From: Reticulitermes lucifugus
Taxonomy: Eukaryota > Arthropoda > Insecta > Blattodea > Rhinotermitidae
Reading direction: 5' to 3'
Length of the DNA: 64,000 bases
Assembly (NCBI GenBank): GCA_026260175.1
Contig: JAKCWW010000003.1
Span: 222,060 to 286,059 of the forward strand
The position numbers and the translations under genes are program-made. How positions within the stretch are numbered: the first letter of the stretch is position 1; each line of letters begins with the position of its first letter. Shown piece by piece: positions 31,780 through 43,069 of this stretch. The notes below the pieces were generated by a model. That model searched no databases. It had not been told where the DNA came from and saw only the letters and a program-made list of their open reading frames with translations.

Positions 31780-32450
31780 TTCATCTGCTAGTGCAACGCT
31801 ATTTGTGGTATGGTGGAAAAGTGGCCTTCATGCTTCGTTGATTTCAGAAGGAGCTAAGCGTGTTTCGCGGAGGTGGTGGCGAGGGGATGGGAGAGTGGCA
31901 ACATTTATTGAGTGTCCTGTACAAAATTCAATATTACCCTTCGAAACTAAAATCTAATCTAATTAATTAATTTTAAAGAACCTTTCTAAGTACATTTCAA
32001 TGTAACTGGCGTTTAAAAGTAATTTTATAACTTTTCAAAGTGTTGCAGAAAGTTGAATTTTGATGAATTGAATATAAATTGCCAATGTTTAATGACTTTT
32101 TTGCGTGAGCAGTCTTATACATTTTGCCCACAGAGTGTGTTATTGAGTGGTGTGTTAATATCACAGTTTTTCCATGTTTTTATTATTGTTTAGTATATTC
32201 TGTCACACGAAGAGGAAACAGAACCAGTTTCCGAAACATCATGGTTCCAAAACCTGGGACGATAGAAATATCTATAGTATCAGTAATAAATTAGTATGCT
32301 CCGTAATAAGGAGCTATCAGATTTTGTGTGTGTGGGCCTATGAAAATTCTATGATTATGTGGGTTAATCGACGGAGATTACGTATGGAACTTGGGAAACT
32401 ATTCCTATTTTATTGTTTCCGAAATAGGCGAACGGACCAAAACTTCATTA
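31780..32450. other. Unannotated stretch
   Basis: A 106-codon plus-strand frame (32174-32494) has no domain and runs into the foldback element. Nothing else was recognised. Confidence 0.4.
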
Positions 32451-32453
32451 TTT

Positions 32454-32684
32454 ATTATTCATTCGTGACACCAACAAATGCACATTCGACATAAAAATAT
32501 ATTCTTATATTTCTCCTACATCCTACCAAAATATAATAGATTACAAAAGTAATTCATATTATATACTAGTACGTTTTAAATTTTGGTGTAAAGCTCCCCG
32601 AAGATGGCATAAATGACGCCAAAAACCATAGGATTATATTTTTATGTGTCAGTTGTGCATTCGTTGTTGTCATGAATGAATAAT
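32454..32684. mobile_element. Foldback element, 231 bp
   Basis: The ends ATTATTCATTCGTGACACC and its complement (ending GTCATGAATGAATAAT) are inverted, and the arms share 'CAACAAATGCAC' with the elements at 9.93 and 30.69 kb. A degenerate hammerhead-like layout (GAAGATGGC...GCCAAAAAC) is near 32598-32632. Confidence 0.75.
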
Positions 32685-32689
32685 TAGGC

Positions 32690-33415
32690 CAAGATACACG
32701 GAATAAGCAATGTCAAAATTCGTTATTGATATATGCAAATTACGAAACTTCCTCTTGAGCAATTCAGCATCAACAAAACACACAGCTGCAGTGCTGCGGT
32801 GTGTCACTTTGTCCTCAGCATTCTATTGCCCTCATTTCAAGCAACAAACCGCCTGTCAATAGAGTTCCAATAGCGTAGCTGTGTGATTGTACTAGATTAT
32901 ACTAAAGTATGTCTGTAGTTGAAGGGTTGCCTATGGCCTGACACATTGTATTCATCAGGGGTCCGTAACAAACACCACTAAAGATCAGAGTGGACATTGT
33001 AATGATGTAATGAATTAACCTCCAACATCTGATGTATTATAATTCTTTTACAAGAGTTTACATCCAGTGATACTTGAGATAAGTCTCAATGACTTGTTTG
33101 CTGACGGGTGTAATTATGTCAGTGGTTTCTAATAGACTGAAGTGCCTTTTCAGATAAAACTTCACTTGATAAATAAAGCTTGTGTCGTTGAGGTAACAAG
33201 CATTTGCGTAACTCTTACATGCTTCAGATACAATAATGTGCTTTTTCCATTGATACCTCTCTTGATGGTTTGGGCTATCTGCAAAATATTGCGAGGTCGC
33301 TTTCCTATTGGCTTTCTTATGGCGCACAGATGTGATAGCCTTTGTGAAGTACACATGTCCTTGTATAAGCGCTTGTTGCTCTAATCCTTCATCTAAATCA
33401 TGTTTAAAGTTCATG
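32690..33415. other. Unannotated stretch
   Basis: Overlapping frames on both strands at 33058-33414 (118 codons, minus) and 33142-33384 show no domain. Confidence 0.4.
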
Positions 33416-33419
33416 TCTT

Positions 33420-33605
33420 ACCCCGCAGTAAACACTTTGTTCGTGCCCATTACAAATATAAGCCGGTGGTTCTGCTTAGGGAAATGTTTGTTGTTCGTTT
33501 TGTGAATCATACGAAACTCAAGCACGCTGTGTGGCAAAATCCAGACTTCTTAAATTTTAAAAACAGGTGGTACATATAGATACACTATGCTTTAAAGGTC
33601 AAACG
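33420..33605 (+). repeat. Unclassified ~190-bp interspersed repeat (copy 6, near complete)
   Basis: It has 'GCAGTAAACACTTTGTTCGT', 'AATCATACGAAACTCA', 'CACGCTGTGTGGCAAAATCC', 'CAGGTGGTACATATAGATAC' and 'TGCTTTAAAGGTC' in the family order. Confidence 0.65.
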
Positions 33606-34039
33606 CATCTAACACATGTGCATAAATGACACGTATGTAGGCTTTTGGGTTCTATGTTCTGTGGAAATGTTAAGTGGGTAGTGTTACATTCACCTATGTG
33701 ATGTCGGTTTTCGAAATTCACATAACCGTTAAAAGGAGATTGGTAATTATACATACCAACTGCGGTAACATTTAAGAACTCTATATTTTTTGCACAGAGT
33801 GCATTTAAGTTTGTACTGTACGATTCTTGCAGATAATAGACTGAGGATTATCTCCGTATGCAGCATTAACTGTTTTGTTTTTGTATCAGGGACTGGCATT
33901 ACTCTCCTTGAGTTAGGAACTGACTTTTGTACATAATTTAGATTAATTTTAGTCTCAACATTTTAATATATGAATCGGATATGCTGAGTATTATTTTATG
34001 TTGTGATGTGATGATGCCGTGCAAGGTAATAAGTCATGA

Positions 34040-34217
34040 AGTCTCAGAGGGGGGATGGTATGTTGGGCTTTCATACTTGATTTGACATTCGGCACAACTG
34101 GCTCTGCGCGGACTGAATGCGGACAGAAGGAATAGGTCAAGGACCCTAGCGGGAATCGAACCCAGAACCTCCCGTCTTGTGGCGCAGTGCCTCAACCAAC
34201 TGTGCCACCGTTGGCCC
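34040..34217 (-). repeat. tRNA-derived SINE
   Basis: On the minus strand, 'GGTGGCACAGTTGGTTGAGG' (box A-like) and 'CTGGGTTCGATTCCCGC' (box B-like) are spaced as in a tRNA, followed by a body of about 100 bp. It is the only copy of this head in the window. Confidence 0.7.
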
Positions 34218-34219
34218 CA

Positions 34220-34655
34220 CAATGGTAGATAAGCAGCAAATTTTATGAGTAAAGTGCTGCCTCCGTCTTCGGGATGAAAGAGTGACATTTAAGTTTCTCA
34301 GCTGAAACACTCTGCCCAATGTCCATTCCTCATGGAAGTCGGTGCATTTTGTTCAGCGCTGATTGTGTCGTGCCATGCAACAGAAATTATGAAGCAGAGA
34401 AGACAGAGGGCGGTACTCTCACCGGAAGTGAAGCTCGTTTCCGGTACTCTTCTTGCGATCTCGTAGCTGTAAGACTCGCCCAGATACAATTCACTTGGGC
34501 TGCAAAGCACCAAGACCTGGCATCGATAAAAGATATAGTTGTTAGCAGAACTCACAGAGTTTCCTTTCCTATTGCACACGTTTATATCTATTAGAATTGT
34601 TAGCGTCGCTTTCTTTTACTTCTGTAATTCGTTTTTTAATTTTATTTTTTTCATT
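34220..34655. other. Mostly unannotated, with one GCTGCCTCCGTCTTC block
   Basis: The block at 34256-34275 resembles the degenerate hammerhead-like relic family. The remainder has overlapping frames without domains. Confidence 0.4.
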
Positions 34656-34658
34656 GAA

Positions 34659-34935
34659 CGGCCCCGCAGCAGATGCTACGGACGCACCGCAGCCTTGAAG
34701 GCTTATTGTGCAACCATATAAGGAAGATGATGACGATGAAGTTTTTTATGATTTTCCACTTTAATGGAGCACCGGTGGAATGAAATTGACAGGGGAAAAC
34801 CGAAGTACTCGGGGGAAAGACCTGTCTCAGTGCCACTCTGTCAACCACAAATCCCACATGGACCGACCTGATTTCGAACCCGGGCCTCCGCGGTGAGAGG
34901 CCGGCGACTAACCGCCTGAGCCCATTGCACGGCCT
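34659..34935 (-). repeat. tRNA-derived SINE, family C, tail type 1
   Basis: On the minus strand it has 'GGCTCAGGCGGTTAGTCGCC', 'CCGCGGAGGCCCGGGTTCGA', the 'CATGTGGGATTTGTGG' body and the tail 'AAGGCTGCGGTGCGTCCGTA'. It is well preserved. Confidence 0.88.
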
Positions 34936-34939
34936 GAGT

Positions 34940-35555
34940 AATTCATTTCTTACAGATCTTAAAAGCATAGAACTACATCAGATTTTAATATATTTGTAAC
35001 ATACTATAATATAATTGTATCGCCGCTGTTTTTTCAGCCGTTAACTTAAAAGCGATATTTTCTGTAGATCCATGATTTGTAAGTATATGTACAACATGTT
35101 TCCATAACACATTTCACAGCCTAACTCCAATAGTTCATTATTTGTCGCTGTGTCAAGCCGAAAGGTCAAGAAAAATTACCGCGACAATTGTTATTTTAAA
35201 GTGTACAAAATTGCTACCGTAACAAAATTTCAATATAGGCCTAGTTTCAAAATTCTTGACCATTTTTGGATCTTAAAGGGTCGCTAATGTTGCTGACCCC
35301 TAACAAATTCGCGAGTCCACAATGTTTTATAATGACTACAGGGTATAGGAAAGTACGATTTGGGATGTCCTTTCCGGTGAACAGATTCAAAGGTTGAAGT
35401 GGGGGCGTAGACACACTGCACAGTGGTGCCATCTGCCTAATTTTTTTCGCTTTTTAGGGGTGGAAGTAGGCTGAAATAAATAATATCATGTATGACTGAC
35501 CGTACTGTAGGCAGTGTAAGACGTGTTATTACGGTTCATTATCAATATATGTACT
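34940..35555. other. Unannotated stretch
   Basis: Nothing recognised. Confidence 0.4.
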
Positions 35556-35561
35556 CTGCAC

Positions 35562-36169
35562 CAACGCTTCTCAAACTACGTGTCGCGACTCACTTATGTT
35601 TCGCGAGAAATTTCACCATCCACAAGGCGATTCATTAGCTAAACGCTAAAATTATCATGGCACTGTTGACCGCTGAACGGCATAACCTCAAACTCGCATT
35701 TGTAGGAAGAGTGAGAAGCGTTCAACTTGCGTACTCGTGCATCATGTGCGTACGAAGCACCGCATAGCTCACGAAGTGACATGACATAAAGGTAACTACA
35801 TCTTCATATTATTGCAACAAGCATATTTTTCGTGTCCATGGTAAGGGGAGTTTGAAGGGAGAGGAAAAAACACGGAGACCGCTTGCTGGGCTCTGATTGG
35901 TTCTTTCTAAGGAATCAGTGGATAGCACACTGCAAACAGCCTTTCACATTCAGTTCAATCGTGATTCAATCACTCACAGGACGCAGATAGGACATAATTC
36001 ATAATGCATAGTCATAATTCATCTGTAAACTCTATGTTGTGGAAATTTATTAATAACAAAAAAGGTTCATTTACTCTTATTTATTTCATTAAAATTTTGG
36101 TATTTCCATGAAAATGTGTCGCATAAGTGACGTCATTCTTCAAGTGAGCTGAAAGATTGAGAACCGCTG
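35562..36169. mobile_element. Non-autonomous hAT-like element (608 bp)
   Basis: The left end CAACGCTTCTCAAACTACG and the right end (minus strand) CAGCGGTTCTCAATCTTTC form a hAT-type inverted repeat. The flanks CTCTGCAC and CGCTAGAC agree at only 5 of 8 bases, consistent with an old insertion. No transposase was seen. Confidence 0.65.
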
Positions 36170-36432
36170 CGCTAGACAGTAAAATAGAGCGCCTTACGTT
36201 GGTGTTAGGTGAGATGACTGAGATGTTTGCTTGTACGCGATGTCCGAACAGTTCCAACTGCCCAACGGCTTTAGATATCTGCAATTTTTTTACGTACAAC
36301 GTGTTAAATTAAAAAGAAAAATAAACATTTGAATAATCGTGATATAGAACATCCAAATTGATGTACTAATGTTCACAAGTGTATGTTTATTTAACTCTTC
36401 AATCACACACAACAAGCTCTATTACATGCTTT

Positions 36433-36486
36433 ATCTTGGCGACTAGTTTCGGCTCCGGAAATGAGCCATCATCAGGCCGCTAACAA
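36433..36486 (-). ncRNA. Hammerhead-ribozyme-like motif, left arm
   Basis: On the minus strand: GTTAGCGGC - CTGATGA - GGCTC/GAGCC stem II - GAAAC - TA - GTC - GCC...ATAA. Core 36441-36475 matches consensus. Stem I is GGC/GCC, then an internal loop, then GTTA against ATAA/TAA-type pairing. Confidence 0.7.
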
Positions 36487-36619
36487 GAATTATAAAATTG
36501 AAAGCCCTTTACATCAATAGATAATGTAGGTTTGTTTCACATACATGTCTAATGTATCTGTCCATGTAAAAGGGAAGATCTCCGTCCTATAATATACAGA
36601 GCTTTCCATTTTAGAGTTC

Positions 36620-36676
36620 TTGTTAGTGGCCTGATGATGGCTCATTTCCAGAGCCGAAACTAGTCGCCAAGATAAC
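36620..36676 (+). ncRNA. Hammerhead-ribozyme-like motif, right arm
   Basis: GTTAGTGGC - CTGATGA (36631-36637) - GGCTC/GAGCC stem II - GAAAC (36656-36660) - TA - GTC (36663-36665) - GCCAAGATAAC. Stem I pairs GGC/GCC and GTTA/TAAC around an internal loop, as expected for a type I hammerhead. Stem III is two pairs with a two-base loop. Confidence 0.75.
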
Positions 36677-36924
36677 GTATGTAATGTAGCTTGTTGTGTG
36701 TGATTGAAGAGTTAAATAAACATACACTTGTGAGCATTAGAATATTCAGTGATCACAATTTGTTAATAATTCAGCATGTAATAATTTCTTCCAACTCGTT
36801 TACCTTTGTTGGTTTCACTTTATTGTAATCTGCTGATCTGGAAGTTTGTATGCCCCGTCTTTGCTAATATGAAAAATTTAACAATTGAACTGAACAACTG
36901 CATGTACTTAATTTTCCGTCAGTA

Positions 36925-37165
36925 GCCGGGATATCTCAGCTGGTATAGAGACTTCGATACGTAGTGGATGAACGTAGAATGGGGATTCGAATCGGTGCAA
37001 GGGCAAGACTTTTTGTTCCCCCAAACTTCCATATCGGCTCTGCGGCTCACCCATTCTCCTAGCCACAGGGTACTGGCAAGGTAGGGAGGGGGGGACTTTG
37101 CCCCTGCACGTAAAGAAGCCCGGACATGAAGCTGACTACTCAACTCCATCTAGCGGCAAAGTTCT
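36925..37165 (+). repeat. tRNA-derived SINE, family E
   Basis: The head 'GGATATCTCAGCTGGTATAG' and box B-like 'GGGGATTCGAATCGG' are followed by a body with 'GGGTACTGGCAAGG' and 'AGCTGACTACTCAACTCCAT', shared with the 14.1-kb copy. Confidence 0.7.
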
Positions 37166-37194
37166 GCTCACAGAAGCCAGCTTCAGGTCCGTGT

Positions 37195-37570
37195 CGTGAG
37201 CCAGTTAAATCCTGCCAATACCCTCTAGTCCTGTTTCTTCAGATCCATTTCAGTATCATTCTTCCATCTATGTCTAGGTCTTGTAAGCGGTTTTTTGTTC
37301 AGGCGTTCCCATCAAAGCTTCAGTGCGTCATATCGTCTCCCCATACGTAACCTCATGCCCGTGTCCATTTCATCCTACCCTATAATATTTGACGACGAGT
37401 TCGAAACATGCAGCTCCCCATCACAAATCTTTCCTTCCTCCTCTCATTGCGTTTCTTTAAGTTCATATATATTCTTCAGCACTCTGTTCAAGATGACTCT
37501 CCGCTCTCCCTGAGCTACCTTGTCGCTATTACATTCTCTGTGATCTTTAAATACAGTGCCATGATGACGA
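37195..37570 (-). repeat. LINE 3' coding fragment (minus)
   Basis: The minus strand around 37215-37300 reads as a decayed KKPL.RPRHRWKNDTEMDLKK-like tail of LINE ORF2. The continuation to 37570 is open in places without a clear motif. Confidence 0.55.
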
Positions 37571-37707
37571 ATTGTGGAGTGCTTTATAAATGAGCCGTCC
37601 CCGAATAACTGTCAAAAGGAAGGATCACAAACCGAATTTCGTGGCAAATTTACAAGGGTCGACAGACAAGATAGGTAATGTAGGTATAAACGTAACATTG
37701 AAGCGCG

Positions 37708-38310
37708 TTCGCGTAACCACTATTGCCGTGGAAAAGCAGTAAGTATTACGTATTCTCAATGTGTGTCTGTGGCCCTAGTTATCCAGTACACAAAACGCAT
37801 GCGCCGTATTATACGAGTATTGTCATCTGTGACCTCTTCGGCTTTACCCAATTTTTCCACATTATTTCGTAAAAGGTACGATTTTCGGAAAAAAGTTATT
37901 GAACAAAAATATGTGTTTTGATTTTTTCTACAGATTTGTCGGAAACATTTCTCATTCTAAGAAGAATTCAGCGAGATATTGTCATAAATGCGCATAGGTG
38001 TTCATGTAAAGTATCCGTTATTCTTGTCAGATTTTAATGAAACTTGAATTTTCTGGACAGATTTTCGAAACATACCTTAATATCAAATTTTATGAAAATC
38101 TGTCCAGTGCGAGTTGAGTTGTTCCGTGCAGACGGACCGACAGACAGACATGAAGTTATCTGTGGTCTTTTGGGTAACTACACGGCGTCGTGTGGTAATT
38201 ATTTACCGACGTTTCGGGACAACGTGTCAGTCCCATCTTCATGGGTCAAGATTCCGAGATGGGAAGTTAATAGTCGCTTTTCGCAATTTTGCGAACGCGC
38301 CCAAGAACGC
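37708..38310 (-). mobile_element. Element with GGCGCGTTCGC-type ends (copy 2), with nested insertion
   Basis: It is the reverse-oriented relative of 11753-12262 and 39795-40286 and ends in 'TTGCGAACGCGCCC'. A separate repeat with the degenerate hammerhead-like core (38164-38263) interrupts it next to the GACAGACAGA tract. Confidence 0.7.
38164..38263 (-). repeat. Degenerate hammerhead-like repeat (copy 2 of 4), nested
   Basis: 'GGTAACTACACGGCGTCGTG', 'TTTACCGACGTTTCGGGACA' and 'CCCATCTTCATGGGTCAAG' match the copies at 3.6, 45.6 and 48.8 kb. Confidence 0.65.
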
Positions 38311-38314
38311 GTTT

Positions 38315-39365
38315 ACATTGCATATATTGTGTGTTCCTTATATTTAGCTCTAATAAAAACAGTTTCATGTGTAATTGACGGCAGCCGAATTAACATGCAG
38401 TGTTGCCAACAATGATTCAAATTCCCTAGACATAATCACACATTTAGTTGGTGTTTTTTCTTTACGAAATTAAACGCAGTGTAAACTTATCTTCTAACCG
38501 ACGCTCGCACAAGGAAATAAGGTACGTCACGAAATTGGGTTCGTTCATCGCATACCACTAGCATGTTCTCATTCTACGGTGAAGTACCAAGAGCCCCAGT
38601 GTGCTGGTTGTTTAAGATACGAGTCCAAGTCAGTGGGTAAGCCGCCTTATCTGTCCGCCGTACGTGTACCCTATTTATGTCTAATGCGGCTTATCCCTTA
38701 TCTGTTTAGATTGCAAATAAATTATGAACTGAAAATGTAAGAGGCCAAAACGAGGTCAGGCATGTTAAGATGCTTTACAACAGTCCTTGGTGCATCAGCG
38801 GGTCTCAGGGCTTGGACTGAAACACTTCTTGCGATCTCTTCAGTCATTTGGACTGACGACTGGCCTTCTTAATGCAGACAGTCAATGCAGAAATGATTGA
38901 GTCATGCATCCTTAATCTTCTTTTCGTCTACTTTCCTTCCGAAAGAGGAAAAATAATCGTTTTTGAAATCACCATGCTGGGCGTGTGTTCCTCATAGCAA
39001 AGTCCGAATCATTTGAAAGACTTTTCGCGAAAGTTGGTATGAAATGTAAAACAAATATGACGGGTTTTCGAAATTTTCTTTGGCATTTGGTTTGATGGCG
39101 ATAATTAATAAACCATTGGTACTAGGCATAATAACTTGGGTACGAAGGAAGAATATTCAGCAAACCTCTACACTATACGCATTATAGCCTATTGTGTATG
39201 AGTAAATGGTGTTATTCGAAACTTTGAAATTTTAATCGACAACATATACAGAGTCTGTACTTAGCGTTTAAGTTCATCACAAAAATAAAGTTAAATAACA
39301 ATCATTGTCATCATCATCATCATCCTGAAAGTTTAGGGTTTATTTCCAGTAACACTTGTTCCTCT
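38315..39365. other. Unannotated stretch
   Basis: A CAT trinucleotide run lies at about 39303-39325. Nothing else was recognised. Confidence 0.4.
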
Positions 39366-39369
39366 TGCT

Positions 39370-39720
39370 CTTGAAGATGCTCCTGGTCTTTCCATCTTTG
39401 TTTTGGTCATTCCAGAACACGGCGTCAGCTCCGATCATACCTCAAAGTCAATAGGGTCTGACGATCTTCTTCTATTCTTGCCACATGTTTTCTCTTTTTA
39501 TTTTGATAATAAAGCATGTCTTCAACAATGTCGGATACTTGTAATATTTCACGGATGCTTGTGTTTCTTTGCTTGTCTAGCCTGGTTAAACCTGAAAGTG
39601 TTCATAAAAGTCTCGTGTCCTGCTTCTAATTTCTTTGTACATCTTTTATTTAAAATTCAGACTTCTGAACCACATCTAAGTAGTGCCTTTGATGTGACGT
39701 CATGCAGACGTAGTTTTGCT
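39370..39720 (-). repeat. LINE ORF2 C-terminal region (minus), separate family
   Basis: The minus strand encodes RLHDVTSKALLRCGSEV, ILNKRCTKKLEAGHET and MNTFRFNQ. This matches the region after the reverse-transcriptase domain of many LINEs (L.YGSE.W.L.K...RKLEA). Stops and frameshifts show that it is dead. The long plus-strand open frame at 39403-39912 is its antisense shadow. Confidence 0.75.
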
Positions 39721-39794
39721 TTTTATTTGCCAAAATATATTTTAATTGCTCCATTTATTTTATTCTACTTTCGGATTTTTAGCTCAGTGTCCTT

Positions 39795-40286
39795 CTTTGG
39801 CGTGTTCGCAAAATTGCGAAAAGCTCCTATTAGCTTCGTCGTTTCTGTCCGTCCGTCGGCATGGAAAAACTCGGCTGTCACTGGAAGGGTTTTCGTGAAA
39901 TTTGATATTTGAGTATTTTTCGAAAATCCATTGAGAAAGTTCATGTTTCATTAAAATCTGACAAGAAGAACGGGTACTTTGCATGAAGATGTTTGTACAT
40001 GTATGATAATATCTCGCTGAATTCTTCTTAGAATGGGAAATATTTCAGACAAATTTGTAGAGTAAATCAAAACACATATTTTATATTCAATAACAGTTTT
40101 CAGAAAATGGTGCCGTTTGTGAATGGAAAAATATGGCAAAGCCAAACAGGCCACAGATAACATTGTAATGCTGCGTATGTGATCTGCATGCTGGATAACT
40201 AAGGCAAGAATACAGACACGCATTCCTAATATTTAATACTTAATGCTTTTCACTGCAACAATGGTTACGCGAACGCGCCTCAGTGT
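39795..40286 (+). mobile_element. Element with GGCGCGTTCGC-type ends (copy 3)
   Basis: The left end 'TGGCGTGTTCGCAAAATTGCG' region and right end 'ACGCGAACGCGCCTCA' form a short inverted repeat. The internal order 'GAAATTTGATATTTGAGTAT', 'CGGGTACTTTGCATGAAGAT', 'GCATGCTGGATAACTAAGG' follows 11753-12262. Confidence 0.7.
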
Positions 40287-40289
40287 TAA

Positions 40290-41410
40290 GTTTATATGTA
40301 CATTGCCTCTCTTGTTAGGTTCTAAGATCTGTTAGACAGCAGTAATAATAAAATAAATATGCAAAACTAGAAGCTCCAAATCAGACTTTGAATCCTGCGT
40401 CTTGTTTCTTCTTCTTGAAGGTTCCAAACACCGGGAACCACTGATCCAACGATCCACCTAAGAAGATCGGAATGCTTCCTTTTAATTGTTTCGTAGCTAC
40501 AATTTAAATCTCCACATACAAATGGTTTAGGTAGATACGTGTGTGTTTATTTCTGGATGTTTAAAATGGTTATCCTGTTGTGAGCATGCCCGCTGGACTT
40601 CCCAAGTTCCTCAGCGTGTAAAACGAAATTGTGGTCTAGAGGAAGAATAACAATAAGAAAGGCCGCCATTGCTTTAGGTGACACGGAAGAAGCAATATTT
40701 CTGTGCGACAGAAAGACGAGAAAGGTTACAGGCTTACGAAGAAAAAATATTCGGACATCCTGTTGGATCAAAATAGAAGGAAACGGGTTGAGAAGACGGA
40801 CAGAAAGAGAAGACGCTAAGAAGTACAGTTTTATGTGTAGGATATCGCAGGAGAGCGTTTGGGGCAGGGCCAGGGGGATAATGGATTGGGAGGATTAGAG
40901 GCTCACATCCGCCTCCCCAACCCGCTGCGTCCTGCTCACTATAACGACGTCCCGACGCTTGCGCGCCTCTCCCCGTGACCTCATAGATCTCTTGTTTTCC
41001 TTTGTACCCTTTTTCTCTCTCCTGCGCTGGCCACCCACTTCGTCCACTACAGCCTCTTCAGTAGAAAGGAAGGAGGAAATCGTTTCTTTCTCTTTCATTC
41101 TTCAGGGTTTCTTATTTCAAAGATGGCCACGATTCGAACTGGACAAGTGTGGTAGAGCTGCACTCTGCTTTCTTTGTTCTGCTCTTCAAACAAATGTTGA
41201 CATTGACTGTAGAAAGGTTTGCCGTGACTTCTACTGAAGCGCAAAGATTTAGGTTCGTCCTCGTTCTCAAATACTCTTCCACCATTGGCTAATCGCTAAT
41301 ATCACACAAAGTACTTTACAAGTTGATTAAATTTCATTATAGAACTAATGAGAAAGTTTCTCAGTTCTGCTTCTACAGGGGATCTTTTGGATTATATCTA
41401 TGTAATGGTA
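40290..41410. other. Unannotated stretch
   Basis: Overlapping open frames on both strands at 40.6-41.2 kb show basic, low-complexity protein without a domain. Nothing else was recognised. Confidence 0.4.
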
Positions 41411-41414
41411 AAGG

Positions 41415-41642
41415 GTAAAGTTGTGCCCGTGAATTAGCACCATGCCATTAAGGCATGTGCGGTGGAGGTAAAGCTCCACGCATTCCTAACACCAGTATTG
41501 GATGGAGACGAGTAGTCAGATTCATGGCTGAGGTAAAGGGCTCTCGGTATTAATCGAATAGGAGGCTGGTGGGTCCCGGAACTGGTCTAGAGAGTCTGCT
41601 GAGAATCAAACCCCGATTCTTCGGTCCACCAGTCTAACATAT
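41415..41642 (-). repeat. tRNA-derived SINE, family D
   Basis: 'GTGAATTAGCACCATGCCAT', 'GGTGGAGGTAAAGCTCCACG', 'ATCGAATAGGAGGCTGGTGG' and a degenerate box B on the minus strand follow the family order. Confidence 0.7.
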
Positions 41643-41884
41643 CTCCGTGACAATTCTTATTGGAATTTTAAAATAACATTTATTAAACTTTTACGAAAAT
41701 TTTATTTGTGGCAGTTTATCTGTAACTATGTTTATGTTCACTTTATCAAAGGGCGTCAATAAACTTCAACTGAGTGTAATGACAGATACAATGCGAAGTG
41801 TGTTGACCATATTCATATTACTTTCAGAGTGTGGCTAGGTGTTTCTTTGCAGTACTATAAACAACTTCCTTTAAGAATAAATAA

Positions 41885-42190
41885 GGTCTTCTGAGACGTG
41901 ACGCCATGCTTTCTGGTGAAAAGTTACCATCGTTTCGGAAGAACGTACTGCCTTCTAGTTTATATTAGAAGATGAAGTAATTTCCGGAGCGTTAATATAT
42001 TTCTACTATTCTTCTCTCCTTGCGATGGAAGCAGTCGGTTCCTCCGAAACGATGGCAAATATTTATTCTGTCCAATTCTAAAGGAGGAGGCATTAAGTTT
42101 TGCTGGAATTTTGTAGAAATTTCTACAAGACTGCACGGCGTCTTCATAGCTATAGCCGTGAGAAGACACATTTAAGGTTAAGATCACTTA
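41885..42190. repeat. Foldback-type repeat with paired TTTCGGA blocks
   Basis: 'CCATCGTTTCGGAAGAACGT' (from about 41928) and 'GGTTCCTCCGAAACGATGGC' (about 42037-42056) are inverted. It contains 'TTTGTAGAAATTTCTACAAG' and 'GCACGGCGTCTTCATAGC', blocks related to the 4.9- and 19.9-kb repeats. Confidence 0.55.
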
Positions 42191-42495
42191 AAGTCATAAA
42201 CCAAGTGAGGCAAAGGTAAAGTAAAGTATTGCCATTTGTTGACATTTTGGGAAATTTCGTTCAGTTCTTGAAATCGTTCCTAGTTTTGTTACGTAAAACT
42301 GTATGACTTGTCAACGTTGAAATTGTGAAGCATTTGGCTACCGCATTTAACTTTACACTTGCAGCATGTGTATATTAACATGATTTAAATTACGTACGCT
42401 CACAGCCCTTTTAGCAGAGTTTTCCTATACTCAAAGTACGTGCACGACTTGCCCAACTTGTTTAGTGATTTGCTTGGCCTTCTGATGCTGTAGAG

Positions 42496-42846
42496 CAGGG
42501 GTGCCAAACAGGCCGCATGAGACCCGCCAGTTTATTTTGTGTCCCCTCTAACTGTAGGATGTCGCCCGACACAGCGTCGAACGATTTTTTTAAATTATTA
42601 AACTTTTTTGTCACGGACCATAGAGAAAATATTTGATATTTCTGGACAGTAACGTACAAAGCACGTCAGAAAACAGATAATAATGAAGTAAAATCTTAAA
42701 TTCAAGCATTACATTTTTCAATCTTGTTATTAAAAGTATAAAATATTTTAATGGTGGGCTTAATTTGTAATAAAATATTTAACACATCTGTTGCTTGAAT
42801 GGCGTGCGGCTGTCCTTATCTTTTAAATTATTTGTTTGGCCATCGT
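42496..42846. mobile_element. Probable non-autonomous hAT element
   Basis: The left end CAGGGGTGCCAAACAGGCCG is a typical hAT terminus. A diverged right end (GTTTGGCCATCG, complementary to the GTGCCAAAC block) is near 42834-42846. The right boundary is uncertain and the target duplication was not identified. Confidence 0.55.
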
Positions 42847-43069
42847 ATTATTTGAGCGTAAGACTTACAGTGTAACTAAAGTGAATAGAATTAGCTGATT
42901 TGTTATTATTGGGGTCTTCAGTTTTCACTACCACATCCCAAGGATCTCTTCCTCTTTCTATAATACAAATCAACAGCATAAGCGTCAGATAAAACTTATA
43001 GTTGTTACACTGTCATTAAACGCAATATTTATCTGTACATTTAAATGTTATTCAAACCCTGGAGGAAGA

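Larger units (their letters stand above)
36366..36740. mobile_element. Foldback element with a hammerhead-like motif in each arm
   Basis: The arms begin CTAATGTTCACAAGTG and end CACTTGTGAGCATTAG and remain largely complementary for about 130 bases each, through 'GTATGTTTATTTAACTCTTC' and the 'GGCGACTAGTTTCGGCTC' block. About 100 bp of unique sequence forms the centre. There is no coding capacity. Confidence 0.88.

Noticed and set aside
31426-31791. 121-codon frame
   Set aside because: It crosses an N gap inside a SINE.
33058-33414. 118-codon minus-strand frame overlapping plus-strand frames
   Set aside because: No recognisable motif, and equal-length frames exist on the other strand.
36919-37149. 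76-codon minus-strand frame
   Set aside because: It lies antisense to a tRNA-derived SINE.
38044-38415. 123-codon plus-strand frame
   Set aside because: It lies across a mobile element and a repeat nested in it; low-complexity and without domain.
39403-39912. 169-codon plus-strand open frame
   Set aside because: It is mostly antisense to a LINE ORF2 tail and then runs into a repeat; no domain of its own.
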